A stretch of DNA of 64,000 nt, taken from NCBI GenBank assembly GCA_963575745.1, contig CAUYUJ010003986.1, forward strand, positions 1 to 64,000, read 5' to 3'. Below are positions 1 through 9,759 of this stretch, piece after piece (the first letter of the stretch is position 1; each line of letters starts with the position of its first letter). Origin of the DNA: Prorocentrum cordatum. Its lineage: Eukaryota; Sar; Dinophyceae; Prorocentrales; Prorocentraceae. A program made the translations under genes and the position numbers. A model generated the notes under the pieces. That model saw only the letters and a list, made by a program, of their open reading frames with translations, was not told where the DNA came from and did no database searches.

Positions 1-56
<56 letters not shown>

Positions 57-57
57 G

Positions 58-93
<36 letters not shown>

Positions 94-136
94 CTTTTCC
101 CTGTTCCTTCTCCTCCTCCCTGCCTCCTCCCTGCCG
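1..136. repeat. CAT trinucleotide microsatellite with pyrimidine-rich tail
   Basis: Positions 1-90 are an almost pure CAT tract with one CAG interruption near 56. It passes into a CT-rich stretch (CCTCTTTTCC, TCCTCCTCCC) up to 136. The window edge cuts the tract, so its full length is unknown. No gene is seen here. Confidence 0.97.
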
Positions 137-1695
137 TCACTGGGGGGCTGCGATCTGCGAAACTGTCGCCACGGTCGTGATTTCCTGGGAGGCCCAGCGG
201 AGGTACATCTTACGCAGAGTACCAAGAGATCTTGCCGTCCCCTGGGGGTCTGCGATCTGTGAAACAGTCGCCACTTTCGCGGGCTCCTGGGAGGCCCAGC
301 CGAGGTACGTCTCACGAAGATCACCACGAGACCTCGTCGTCCCCTCGGGGGCTGCGACCTGCGAAACTGTCGCCTCTGTCGTGGGTTCCTGGGAGGCCCA
401 GCGGGGGGACGTCTTACGCAGATCACCATGAGACCTCGCCGTCCCCTGGGGGCCTGCGATGTGCAAAACTGTCGCCACTCTTGTGGGTTCCTGAGAGGTC
501 CAGCGGAGGTACGTTTTACGCAGATCACCGCGAGACCTCGCCGTCCCCTGGGGGGCTGCGATCTGCGAAACGGTCGCCACTTTCGCGGACTCCTGGGAAG
601 CCCAGCAGAAGTACGTTTTACGCAGATCACCACGAGACCTCGCCGTCCCCTGGGGGACTGCGATCTGCGACACGGTCGCCACTTTCGCGGGCGCCTGGGA
701 GGCCCATCGGAGGTGCGTCTCACGCAGATCACCGCGAGACCTCGCCGTCCCCTGGGGGGCTGCGATCTGCGAAACTGTTGGCACTGTCGTCGGCTACTGG
801 GAACACCGGCGGAAGTACATTTGCCGACGAGACCTCGCCGTCCCCTGGGAGGCTGCAATCTGCGAAACGTTCGCCACTTTCGCGGGCGCCTAGGAGGCCA
901 AGCGGAGGTGCGTCTCACGCAGATCACCACGAGACCTCGCCGTCCCCTGGGGGGCTGCGATCTGCGAAACTGTCGCCACGTTCGCGAGCTCCTCGGAGGC
1001 CCAGCGGAGGCCCGTATTGCGCAGATCACCGCGAGACATCGCCGTCCCTTGAAGGGTGCGATCTGCGAAAGTCTCGCCACGTTCGTGGTTTCCTGGGAGG
1101 CCCAGCGGAGATGCGTCTTACGCAGATCACCGCGAGACCTCGCAGTCCCGTGGGGGGCTGTGATCTGCAAAACTGTCGCCACGTTCGTGGGCTCTTGGGA
1201 GCCCCAGCGGAAGTGCGTCTTGCGCAGATCACCGCGAGACTTCGCCGTCCCTGGAGGGCTGCGACATGCGAAACTGTTGCCGTTTTCGGAGCTTCTGGGA
1301 AGCCCAACGGAAGTTTTTTTTACGCAAATCACCATGGGACCTCGCCGTCCCCGGGGGGGCTGCGATTTGCGAAACTGTCGTCACTTGCGCGTGCTCCTGG
1401 GAGGCCCAACGGAGGTATGTTTTACGCAGATCACCTGAGACCTCGCCGTCCCCCGGGGGGCTGCGATCTGCAAACTGTCGCCACTTTCGCAGGTTCCTGG
1501 GAGGCCCAGCGGGGGGGGCATCTCACGCGGATCACCGCGAGAGCTCGCCGTCCCCTGGGGGGCTGCGATCTGCGAAACGGTTGGCACTGTCGATGGCTCC
1601 TGGGGGCCCCAGCGGAGGTGCGTTTTGCGCAGATCACCATGAGACCTCGCCGTCCCCTGGGAGGCAGCGATCTGCGAACCTGTCGACAAGTGTGT
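137..1695. repeat. 102-bp tandem repeat array, about 16 copies
   Basis: The unit is recognised by CTGCGATCTGCGAAAC followed by a block like CTCCTGGGAGGCCCAGCGG and CGCAGATCACC. Copies recur about every 102 bp with roughly 80-90% similarity by eye; a few are a few bases short. Because 102 is 34 codons, open frames of 200 to over 500 codons run through the array in several frames on both strands, as 34-residue peptide repeats. I see no independent sign (start context, unique flanking domain, frame bias) that any of them is a gene. Most likely a minisatellite; a repeat protein is not excluded. Confidence 0.95.
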
Positions 1696-2225
1696 GGGCA
1701 CGCATACAATATGATTGTCGGTGTGGCATTGTCGGCCCCTGCCATGTTCTCGGTTTCTGCGGCGCCCATCGCAAGAGAGTTCGTGGGTGATGACTCCAGC
1801 TCGCGCCCATCGCGTGCCACCAAATCGAGTGCATGTTTCTTGGGATAATTTAACTCGAGATTCGAACAGGTCTTACACGTGTCTGTCACGCGCACTTCGC
1901 GCGCACGGTTTCTCTGTGCCGTGCACTGCAGATGTCCCATTGTGAGTTTTGGAAGATGACAATAATCTCCTGCGCCCTTTGAATTACTACATCAGGCCAA
2001 CTCTTCGGGGTAAGTTGGGCAGGGTGGACCATGGGCAGTTCGTTCTTCACTACTGCAATAAAGGGGACGTTGAGAACGAGAACGATGTCGTGGAACATTT
2101 CGAGGCTGTCAAAACGTTTTCTGGGGATGTTTATCGTTTCCGAGATGGCCAATGGGTTTTGTGGGACCTCCAACTCTTCGAGGTGATTCTGTCGATTTAC
2201 GAGGTTCGTCCATTTCAAATATTCT
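1696..2225. other. Unique sequence with no assignable gene
   Basis: The repeat array gives way to non-repetitive DNA. Both strands hold a frame open for about 110 codons (plus 1949-2299, minus 1886-2218). The plus frame begins at a non-ATG codon. Neither encodes a domain I recognise. It could be the upstream part of the relic that follows. Confidence 0.4.
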
Positions 2226-2760
2226 TTGCTGGGCCGTTCGGAATCCCAGATTTATCTTCCGACCTGCGATTTGATGTGTTCGGCGGGATGGGACGATGAC
2301 CCCCCTCCTGCTGCGCCGGAGCAACCATGCCCTCCAAAACGCTTCAAGCCGAACAGCGTGTTCGCGGAACTCGGCCGCGGCGTCGGCGCCGCCGCGCCAC
2401 CCCCAGACGCACAGGATCAGAGGAGGGAGAAGCGACGCCACCACCGGAAGAAAATCACCTGCACGGAAGAGTATCACAATGTTTTCACTTGTTTGGGAAG
2501 TCATGATTGTTTTACAAATTTGGAAAGGGTTCCCATCTCCAAGAGGAGAAGGAAGGCGAAACCCTCAAACTACCAGATAATGGCAGAGACGTATTGATGG
2601 CAGTTGAAAGTGTGTTCATACGCTTATCAGGGGACGAAACTTTAAAAGATGCGATGTGGAGCTGGCCTGCCGTATCAAGCAAAGTTGAAAACGCGATCAC
2701 TGGAGGGCGCCAACATCCCCAACGTGCAACGCAAGTTCTGTTGAATTACGCAAAGAAATA
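2226..2760 (+). pseudogene. Degenerate coding-like segment, unrecognised
   Basis: Open segments 2226-2597 and 2507-2761 overlap in different frames. The first carries a proline-rich stretch and a basic cluster (REKRRHHRKK), the second an amphipathic tail ending in LLNYAKK. The pattern suggests one former coding strand broken by frameshifts, or exons of one gene. No domain is recognised. It precedes further plus-strand relics in the same direction. Confidence 0.3.
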
Positions 2761-2761
2761 A

Positions 2762-3203
2762 AAGTGATTACCTCCGGAAACAAACCAAGAATAAGGTGTG
2801 GGAGGCTCATTGGTGCGCACGCCTTGACAACATGGCACAGCAGAGCAGGCAGAGCTTCTCCAGCAAGCACAACCTCAGGCAGATCATGATCCACGTTTTG
2901 ACTGTATGCAATACGCCTAAGCCAGCAAGCAATGGCATTGCATTCACCGATCGCTACATCGATGACGATTGGCAAGAATGCCCTGTAGCCAGACACAATA
3001 ATTGTTATTTCAGAGTTGGGTATAAATGGCACGTGCAAGAGTCCGACATTGTCAAGAACGGTTGGACCCTGGACAGATATAGGGAGCAGCCTCAATTGGT
3101 TGTGCGATCTTGGTACTACAACAACGCAAAGTTTTTCTGGGTCAAGCTTGCCGCTTATGTTCTCGCTTTCCGCGGTGTCGGGAACGGAAGAATGGATTGT
3201 TGA
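2762..3203 (+). pseudogene. Coding-like segment of about 145 codons, unrecognised
   Basis: The frame that reads WEAHWCARLDN near 2800 is open to a stop at 3203 and has normal globular composition with many aromatic residues (VRSWYYNNAKFFWVKLAAY). It can be read upstream to about 2765 without an ATG, so it looks like an exon or a fragment rather than a whole gene. A second open frame (3016-3360) overlaps its 3' part. Function unknown. Confidence 0.35.
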
Positions 3204-3559
3204 ATTTGAAAATAGAGGGGACGGAAAAGGAAAAGAATGGCTTCTAGAGCGTGGACTTTTCGGCAAGCCCAACACATCCACGGTTGACGTTGGATGCTTT
3301 TTATCTAGAGAAGAGCGCCGCCCGTTTCGACAGCGATGTTCATTGCGATCGCCGCGATGATAAGGATCGTGGGCGATATGTTTCTCGCCGCAGATTGTTG
3401 GTTGCGATTTAGACATGCGAGTCTGATCGATCGAATGGCTCATCTTTTTCCGATGTCGACCCGATTCGAATGCGCATGTGCCAGCGATTAATCTCGATCT
3501 TGATTTAATATCATCCTTCCAAGGTTTCGCAAGTCAGCTCATTCTGCGTGGGCCAAGAG
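3204..3559. other. No clear gene
   Basis: This stretch joins two plus-strand relics. It holds only short open frames on both strands and no recognisable domain or repeat. It could be intronic or decayed coding sequence. Confidence 0.4.
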
Positions 3560-4432
3560 AGCACTTCGTGTTCAAGAAGCAGACAAACGAACCGCTACCG
3601 TATCCGATATTTGGAAACGCTTTCCTGAAGGTGAAGAATTCGACCTCCGTGCAAATGACGGTCTGACGAGCAAAAGATCGTTTGAGGAGTCGTTGAAGGT
3701 CCACGAGATGAACCCAGAGAACATTCCAGTATTGGCAGAAAATAAAACCAAAAAGGACGACCCCGCGGAGAGCATTTACAGACGATTATCATGGGGGCGA
3801 TGGGGAAAGCGCAGCTCGTCAAAAATTAATCTGAAGTTATTCACGAGGAGGTACGATCTTTTATTATACTGAGGGAGGCTTTAACTTCTCTACTGGAAAA
3901 TCCTATTGCTCACAGTTTATACTTCAACGAGTGGGTCCGACCAGTAGGGAAAGAATGGAAGACGATTGAAATTCTGTCAATTGGAGGCACGGTCGCCGCA
4001 CACACTCGGTGGCTCGGACAAGTTATGTCCGGCGTGGAAGTTGCTCAGTCTCATCAAGATTCACCAGAACACGAGATCTGGATTTTGGAGGCTCATCGTC
4101 ATTTTACAAAGAAAACAACTTTCATGAAACCGTACCATATTAGCGATGTCGCTGGTATCCCAGGTTTGAAGAAACAGGTTCATAGCTCAAAAGGGAAGCC
4201 AACCAAGCTCGAGAATTTCTCAATTGCTATGGATGGCACATCGCCTGCAGGCAATTTATTTCAATGGGACGCAAAAAACAAGGGGTATCAGCGATTAGCA
4301 GTTGCGCACAATGATATGTCGCGTGGAATTGCAGAATATGGCGGCAAGGATGTTTTTGGTTGCTGGGACGACTGGGCAGATATATCTGGCATAACTAAGG
4401 GAAGCTCAAATGCAATCTCGATATTTTGTTGA
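3560..4432 (+). pseudogene. Unrecognised protein relic with one frameshift
   Basis: A frame reading VSDIWKRFPEGEEFDLRAND is open from about 3560. Near 3835 the coding signal moves to another frame (EVIHEEVRSFIILREAL) and continues without a stop to 4432, through EIWILEAHRHFTKK, SIAMDGTSPAGNLFQWD and GGKDVFGCWDDWADISG. Together about 290 codons of balanced composition are seen. I do not recognise the family. The frame change argues for a decayed copy, though a small intron could do the same. It reads directly into the next relic. Confidence 0.45.
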
Positions 4433-4765
4433 TGGTTTAGACGCGTTCGAAGACGTGCTCGAAAGAAACATTAGCGCATGCCCGCCCGACTCTATGTCGT
4501 CATCTTCGACAAGCAAGAGAACTTTCCGAAACATTGTGAACGTCAAGGCGCTTGGGCAGCATCTCCTTGACGGTGCTTCGCGGCCAGAGCAACTGCAGAA
4601 CCTACTCGGCGTTATCAATGCGAAGGGAATGACCTCCTCAACGGGCCAGGACTTGAGAAAAATTGATGAGGAATTCACCTGAAGATCTTGGCACGGGCGG
4701 CTTGCACAATGGCTCTGGCGTTCGCGCAGCCGCATATTACGGACACGCCGCAGACGTCGACATGG
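4410..4765 (+). pseudogene. Continuation of the relic in a shifted frame
   Basis: The frame beginning near 4410 reads FVDGLDAFEDVLERNISA and LLGVINAKGMTSSTGQDL, ending at 4682. After it another shifted frame reads EDLGTGGLHNGSGVR and AAYYGHAADVDMEDC up to about 4765. The overlap with the previous segment at SSNAIS suggests they were once one protein. No domain recognised. It runs into a CT-rich tract (4780-4890) that would encode low-complexity residues. Confidence 0.35.
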
Positions 4766-4904
4766 AGGATTGTTGGGTGATGTTCCACTCGTCCTGATGA
4801 TCCTCCTCAATATCTTCCTTCTCTTCCTCAGAATATTCCTCCTCATCCTCCCCCCTTTCTTCGTCGTTCTCCCCCTCGTCCCCCCTCCGCTTGCTTATGG
4901 CAGG

Positions 4905-5383
4905 GGTAGTGGAACATCGCCCCACGTGAGGACGCTTACGGAGCACTGTTTTTTGAATATGCTCGTCGACGAGGGTTTGTACGACGAGCGCATGCACTCG
5001 ATGATTCGCAGAAGCACTAAGAACCACAAAGCCTGGCGTGCTTTTCTTTCCATTTACAATAAATGTTCAATGGTGATGCAAAAAAGATGCTACTGCGAAT
5101 CCGCTTTGGAGGGAGACCTATGTGCGACTTGCCTTTTTTGCGAAAGTTGACTGCCGAAACACATCACGCCGTCAGCGCACTCCTTGCACTTCAGAAGCAC
5201 CAGTGGGTGAATAGTCGTTACTCGGAACGACGAATTCCGATGTTCAGTCTCTTGGCTGCATTGCTGAGCCTCCCAAAGCACAAAGCTCTTGAAGTGATTA
5301 TGGAAGCAGCGGATGAGCTAGACGCCAAACCTCTCTGTCCCATATTCGACGGTTGCGTTCTCTACGCCCCCCTTGCCAGCTAG
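4905..5383 (+). pseudogene. Relic with polymerase/primase-like FDG motif, uncertain
   Basis: Two overlapping frames carry the signal: one reads HCFLNMLVDEGLYDERMHSM and AWRAFLSIYNKC, the next (from 5063) reads LLRIRFGGRPMCDLPFLRKL, SLLAALLSLPKHKALEVIME and CPIFDGCVLY. The layout 'FGG ... helix ... PIFDGCVLY' resembles the part around the last catalytic Asp in some virus-like or plasmid-like primase/polymerase proteins, but I cannot assign it. There is a frameshift near 5070 and a stop at 5383. It may belong with the cysteine-protease-like relic just downstream. Confidence 0.3.
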
Positions 5384-5890
5384 CGTCATTATAATCAAAA
5401 ATTGTATGAAAAAAGGTTGCAAGAAACCTGGCCGTTGGCATTTCTGTGAAGCACTGGGAAAACATGCCGTCGGCAGTGTTTGCAAGGCTTCCAGCTTCCA
5501 GCGGAAGCTGCGCCCACGAGAAACTCTCTTATTTCCTGGAGGTCGCCGCCTGCCGGCATACCCTGGCTTGGGAAAGTGCATGTTTAACGCAGTTGCACAT
5601 TTGGCGCCGAATCACTGGCATACGCAAGACCCTGGCGATGGAGGCCCTGATACAGCCTGGGATTTCAACCATTTATTTCCAGTTTTCAAGGAAACTCCGG
5701 TGATGGATACCTTTTGTTGGACGCAAGCATCGAGGAATTGGCAAGGGTTGGGGCGCACTTTCACATTGTTTGCCACGAAGCAAATATCATTGAAAATATG
5801 TTAGACGATCATTTCTATGCTGTTATGGCTGGGGGCGAAACCTCCCAGCTGGCGCTGTTGCCATTCCTGATTATGACATCAGAGTGGCTT
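5384..5890 (+). pseudogene. Cysteine-protease (OTU)-like relic with Cys-rich N-terminus, uncertain
   Basis: After a Cys/His cluster (KNCMKKGCKKPGRWHFCEA ... VGSVC), which could be a zinc-binding knuckle, the frame reads GKCMFNAVAHLAP. After a one-base shift near 5697 it continues as GDGYLLLDASIEELARVGAH and then DDHFYAVMAGGE. A Cys in an NC/KC-[ML]-F-x-A context, with a later His in a HFYAV strand, is the layout of OTU-type cysteine proteases (established family pattern). The assignment is by eye only. The frameshift makes it a relic. The IS1595/Merlin-type transposase relic follows 60 bp downstream on the same strand. Confidence 0.35.
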
Positions 5891-5950
5891 TGACGATTGC
5901 CAGAGACTTCTTGCTCACACTGCTTAAGAAACACAGCGTGACGATTTTCT

Positions 5951-6853
5951 ATGTTGAAAGGGTTTAACAACAGGCCCGACGTGCCTCACGGAGATGCTCA
6001 CAATTTGTCTGGAACCGGAAAGCGCTTGCCAATTTGTCATACTCCCCGCGCTCGGAAGGCGCAGCGAAGCACCGCTGTGCTCAAGAGACCCAGTGGCATC
6101 CCATACACCCCACCATCTCAAATAAACATCATTGCTAAGCGTAATATGTCGCACAATCAGGGAACTAATAAAGCTCACCCGAATAGCCTTGTGAGTTTGT
6201 TGAGCCTTGATGATATTACACTTGCGACCAAACTGCAACGCCTCGGGTTTCTCAAGAAGTTGGCGGCATGCCCCAAATGCGGTAAAGAGTTTGGTGGAAT
6301 GCAGATTCATTGTGGGAACCTGTGCTACAGATGTTCAAATTGCCGAGGCAATTCTGGTTATGTTTCGGTGATGAAGGGGTCCATTTGGGAAGGTCTGCAT
6401 GGTCAAATTCGCTTGACGCAAAAGGTTGGATTGGTTGCATGCTTTTCGGAAGGCGCGGCGGCAACGTCGGCTGCTCAGCTTTGCGGCGCGTCAAATGAAT
6501 CGGCGTTCAAATGGTTTAGGATTTCCCAAAATGTCATCGCAAAGAAAATGGTGAGCATGCAGAAGAGCTTTGGGATACAAGGCGGAAAAGATGTGATTGT
6601 GGAGGTGGATGAAGCATCCGTCTCCAGGGGGCGCATCGACCCTCCTGCGGCAGAGGGCTGCGCGCCAAACTTTTCGCATACGCGCATAATTGCGTTGCTC
6701 GAGAAAGGCCCCAGGCAACTAATCATCGAAAAGTGGCCCGAGAGAACGCAGAAGTATAGGTTGAAGGGGCAACAGAAAACGATGAGCGGCGGCGCCATTT
6801 ACTTCAAGGGGAAGAAACTAGTCGCCAGGGCCCCCAGCTTTGTCGTTACCTGA
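5951..6853 (+). pseudogene. IS1595/Merlin-type (ISXO2-like) transposase, N-terminal half
   Basis: An open frame of 300 codons starts with ATG at 5951, but the conserved part begins near residue 80 (SLVSLLSLDDITLATKLQRL). It contains a zinc ribbon (CPKCG near residue 108, YRCSNCR near 126), the KGSIWEG turn that follows it in ISXO2-like transposases, a helix-turn-helix-like stretch (ATSAAQLCGASNESAFKWF) and the strand VIVEVDEASVSRG. The last holds the first catalytic Asp of the DDE domain. The IS1595 group corresponds to eukaryotic Merlin DNA transposons (established). The frame stops at 6853 before the second Asp and the final Glu/Asn motif, and no frame downstream supplies them convincingly. 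It is truncated and presumably inactive. Confidence 0.7.
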
Positions 6854-7639
6854 AGGGAAAAGCATCTTGACCAATAATTTGAAGCTGGATGAACTATCAT
6901 CGGATTTCGCAGGGACGTCGATGCACTCGTGAACAAACGGAAAATATGTGGTAATCGGGGGCGGAACATATCTGCTGTCCACGGGAAAGAGGAATGGGTT
7001 AAGTTTTTCATTATCGCCGACCAAAACATATGGGGGCGGCACCCAATATATGGATGACGTGTATGGTAATTATAAGCAGTGGGCCAAACGGCGCCACATT
7101 CGAAGAACGGATGCGATGACTGACACGCGAGAGTTCCAATTCTGGTCTGCGAACAAGAAGGAAGATCGATTGGTATATTCCGGAAGAGACTGCAAAGAAG
7201 TTACGTGAGTTGTATACGCGGTGAAAAACAACAATTATATATTTGTAAAATCCAAAGCCAAGCCAGCGCACTCGTCCACTTCGATACGACAACATATGAT
7301 TACCTATTGGTGGGTTTCCATGTGTGATGACACTTATCATGCCAGCAGAGGCACCTCCGATTGCAATGTCATTCTGCTTTGGCGCAGCGCCTGCGAAAAG
7401 AAGTTGGGCAAATAGGTCCCACATCGCACGCGGCTCGCGCGCGGCAAACGCACAATCACTGCAACAGCACAGAAGGCATTAAGAATACAGCACAGGCGCA
7501 TATCAATGTCCATCGGTCGTAAATGTATGTGAAACAATCGCAACGTCTTCTTTGATGGAACATACCGATAAACGCTCTGATTCACAATGTTATTGTTGCT
7601 GCTCGTATTATTATCATATTTTTGCGCCCCGGATGTTAA
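6854..7639. other. No recognisable gene downstream of the transposase relic
   Basis: Short open frames at 6948-7208 (plus; GGTQYMDDVYGNYKQWAKRR) and 7221-7415 (plus) may be decayed remains of the transposase C-terminus, but the expected Asp and Asn-x-x-Glu motifs are not visible. No repeat or RNA gene is seen. Confidence 0.4.
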
Positions 7640-7945
7640 AGAGAATTGTAAAACACAATGCGTTGAAGCTCGGGTTACAAGAACCATTATGTTTTACAAT
7701 GTTGCGTTGGTTCAGGTGCCCAAAAACATTGTAAAACGCAGTGTTTTAAGACGGAGGGCTGTTGAAACATTGCGTTTTACAATTGTTACGTCGAACTGCT
7801 GAAAACAAAATGTGTTACAATGTTTTACCAGATTTATGGTTGGACAATAGAAAAACCTCAAAAAGTGTTTCCGGTTGCGCGACTGCTGAAAATAATATCT
7901 CTTGCGTTGTTTTCATTTCGGAACTCGGAAAACATTGTATAATAC
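7640..7945. repeat. Cluster of GTTTTACAATG motifs with a perfect 13-bp inverted repeat
   Basis: The motif GTTTTACAATG or its complement CATTGTAAAAC recurs at about 7651, 7691, 7727, 7772, 7815 and (partly) 7931. GTTTTACAATGTT at 7691-7703 pairs perfectly with AACATTGTAAAAC at 7725-7737, giving a 13-bp stem with a 21-base loop. No protein is encoded here. It may be the terminal or subterminal repeat region of a decayed DNA transposon. Confidence 0.6.
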
Positions 7946-7989
7946 AACTTTCCGGGGGTCGGAGAACCTGACGGGCGCCGCCACAAGAG

Positions 7990-8190
7990 AAGGCCCCCCC
8001 CCCAAAAAAAAACAGAATGGGAATCCCCGGAGGGAATTGTGTTTTTTTGTTTTGTTTTCGGGGCCCGCCCCCCCGCCCCCCCCCCCCGGGAAAATGTTGC
8101 CCCCGGAATGTTGCTCCGTTTTTTTTTTTGTTTTTTTGGGGGGGGGCCCTCAAAACCCCCCCTGGCCCCCTTCCAAAAGGGATCCTTTCG
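7990..8190. other. Dense homopolymer block, possible assembly artefact
   Basis: Runs of C (10 and more), A (9), T (7-11) and G (7) follow each other with almost no normal sequence between them. The texture resembles low-quality read ends or an unpolished consensus rather than the surrounding DNA. Frames through it should not be trusted. Confidence 0.6.
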
Positions 8191-8199
8191 AGAGCCCGA

Positions 8200-8273
8200 G
8201 GAGGGAGGGCGGAGGAGGAGAAGGAGGAGGAGGAGGAGGTGGAGGAGGAGGAGGAGGAGGAGGAGGAGGAGGA
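8200..8273. repeat. GGA trinucleotide tract
   Basis: An almost pure GGA/GAG repeat ends directly at a hairpin-repeat start at 8274. Glycine- or glutamate-rich frames through it are low-complexity. Confidence 0.9.
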
Positions 8274-8415
8274 ACTGGGAGCCGGCGGTAAACCGTCAAC
8301 CTCGGCTACCGCCGGGAACTCGTAGAGCCCCCCTGCGATATACACGGCTGGCACGCGGGCGCGGCAATCTCGCACTCCGCGCGCGAGAGGGCGCGGCTTC
8401 AAGGAGGCGGACGCG
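8274..8415 (+). repeat. Hairpin-headed repeat, F2-like copy with a distinct tail
   Basis: ACTGGGAGCCGGCGGTA begins at 8274. The arms GCCGGCGGTA and TACCGCCGG flank a loop containing CGTCAACC, followed by GGGAACTCGTAGAGC. The tail (CGATATACACGGC ... CTCGCACTCCGCGCGCGAG) matches the tail of the partial copy at 11558-11665 (GATATACATGAACGG ... CTCGCATCCCGCGCG), so these two form a subfamily distinct from the rest of the window. Confidence 0.8.
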
Positions 8416-8424
8416 AAGGAGATG

Positions 8425-8830
8425 AAAGAGCGAGGCGGAGATGGACGTGGAGGAGGCCGAGGAAGAAGAGGAAGAGGGGGAGAAGGAGCAGGAAGAGGAA
8501 AAGGAGGGGGAGAAGGAAGAAGAAGAGGATGACGAGCAGGAGGCGGAAGGGTGGAGGGGGAGAAGGGAGACGATGATGAGGAGGAGGAGGAGGAGGAGGA
8601 AGCGAAGGAGGAGGAGGAGAAGGAGGAGAAGGAGCAAATGGAAGAGGAACAGAAGGAGAAGAAGGAGGAGAAGGAACAGGAGGAGGAGCAGGAGGAGGAG
8701 GAGGAGGAGGGGAGAGGAGGAAGAAGGAGAAGGAGTAGGAGGAGGAGACGGAGATGGAAAGAAAGTGGGAGAAGGAGGAGGGAAAGAAAGAGAAGACGAA
8801 GGAGGAGGAGGAGGAGAAGAACGTACTATA
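8425..8830. repeat. Strand-asymmetric purine (AGG/GAA) tract
   Basis: About 400 bp are nearly pure purine on the plus strand, made of GGA, GAA and AGG triplets. The long frames on both strands (Glu/Arg-rich or Ser/Pro/Leu-rich) are by-products of composition. Such mirror-like purine tracts can form triplex DNA. Confidence 0.9.
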
Positions 8831-8944
8831 GGCGACTGTATGATGATTTCCTGCTGAGGGGTGTGCGTCCCAGCTCCCGAGCTTGCCTATGAATAAAATA
8901 CAGAAATCCAACACCGTCTATAAAAATGAAAGAATACAACTTGT

Positions 8945-9640
8945 TATTTGGTCCCAGCTCTGGTAGCAGACCGATCTGAGGCCTCTGAACTGTAGACTGA
9001 TGCGTCGTGGCATTCCCAGTCGCTTGCTGTGCATCTCAGCTCCTTGGCTGGCCTCGATATCGAACTGAATTCAGGGAACGCACATCACCTAAGGTTGAAT
9101 GTTTACAGTGCAATTAGGCGTCCAGTCATAGCTGCGGTTGCAGACCGAACTCAGACGCCTCGATACCGCAGGCATATGTACCTGGTGACCTCCTGCTTCG
9201 ACAAATGCTCCTCAGCCCATAGCCAGCCTACAGCTCGACTGAAGAAGAGAAAACTATCATTATATCTTGGACAATAAACAGAATACGAACAGGTGTGTTG
9301 GTTCCAGCTCTCGGACCAGACCGAGTTCAGGCATCTACATACTTGAGACTATCGCTCCTCTTGAGTGTCTTTCAATTGCTGTGCCGAACAGCTCTGCAGC
9401 TCATCTGCAGCTTAAGAACATCATCATCATCTCTTTAAAAAAAATAGCAGAGTACGAAAAGTTTGTTTGGTTCCAGCTCTGGTAGAAGACCGAGTTCGGG
9501 CATCTAGATACTCGAGACTAGCGCTCCTGATGATTGTATATCCACTGCTGTGCCGAACAGCTCTGTAGCTCATCTGCAGCTCGAGTTACGCGAAGAAAAC
9601 CATTATCACATATTGGCAAAAATATCCCGGCAAAGCAACC
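8945..9640 (+). repeat. Diverged copies of the ~175-bp satellite
   Basis: GGTTCCAGCTCTCGGACC ... AGACCGAGTTC at about 9300 and again at about 9470 are ~171 bp apart. Each is followed by a block ending in GAACAGCTCTG(C/T)AGCTCATCTGCAGC. Older copies start near 8950 and 9130. The core (AGCTC ... GCAGACCGAGTTCAG ... CAGCTCTGTAGCTC) is the one in the well-preserved units at 27-28 and 44-63 kb, so this is an old outlier of the same family. Confidence 0.7.
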
Positions 9641-9759
9641 TAACAGCGATGTGTAGGAGCATATCTGGAAGCATTCCCCTTAAGATTCAGATGAGAATCC
9701 AGTTGTAGAATTCTGCTGTTCTCGCAGTCGTAGTCGCATTCGCGATGACAGTCGCTGCG
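9641..9759. other. Spacer between satellite copies and hexamer array
   Basis: A short unique stretch with no gene. Cytosine-rich simple sequence starts near 9740. Confidence 0.5.

Noticed and set aside
232-1848. 538-codon plus-strand frame and similar long frames on both strands
   Set aside because: They arise from the 102-bp tandem repeat (34 codons per unit) and are open in several frames at once. No independent coding evidence.
7011-7424. 137-codon minus-strand frame and overlapping plus frames as the transposase C-terminus
   Set aside because: The required second Asp and final Glu/Asn motifs are not visible in any frame.
8399-8914. Frames in the purine tract giving Glu/Arg-rich or Ser/Pro/Leu-rich protein
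   Set aside because: Pure compositional effect of GGA/GAA repeats.
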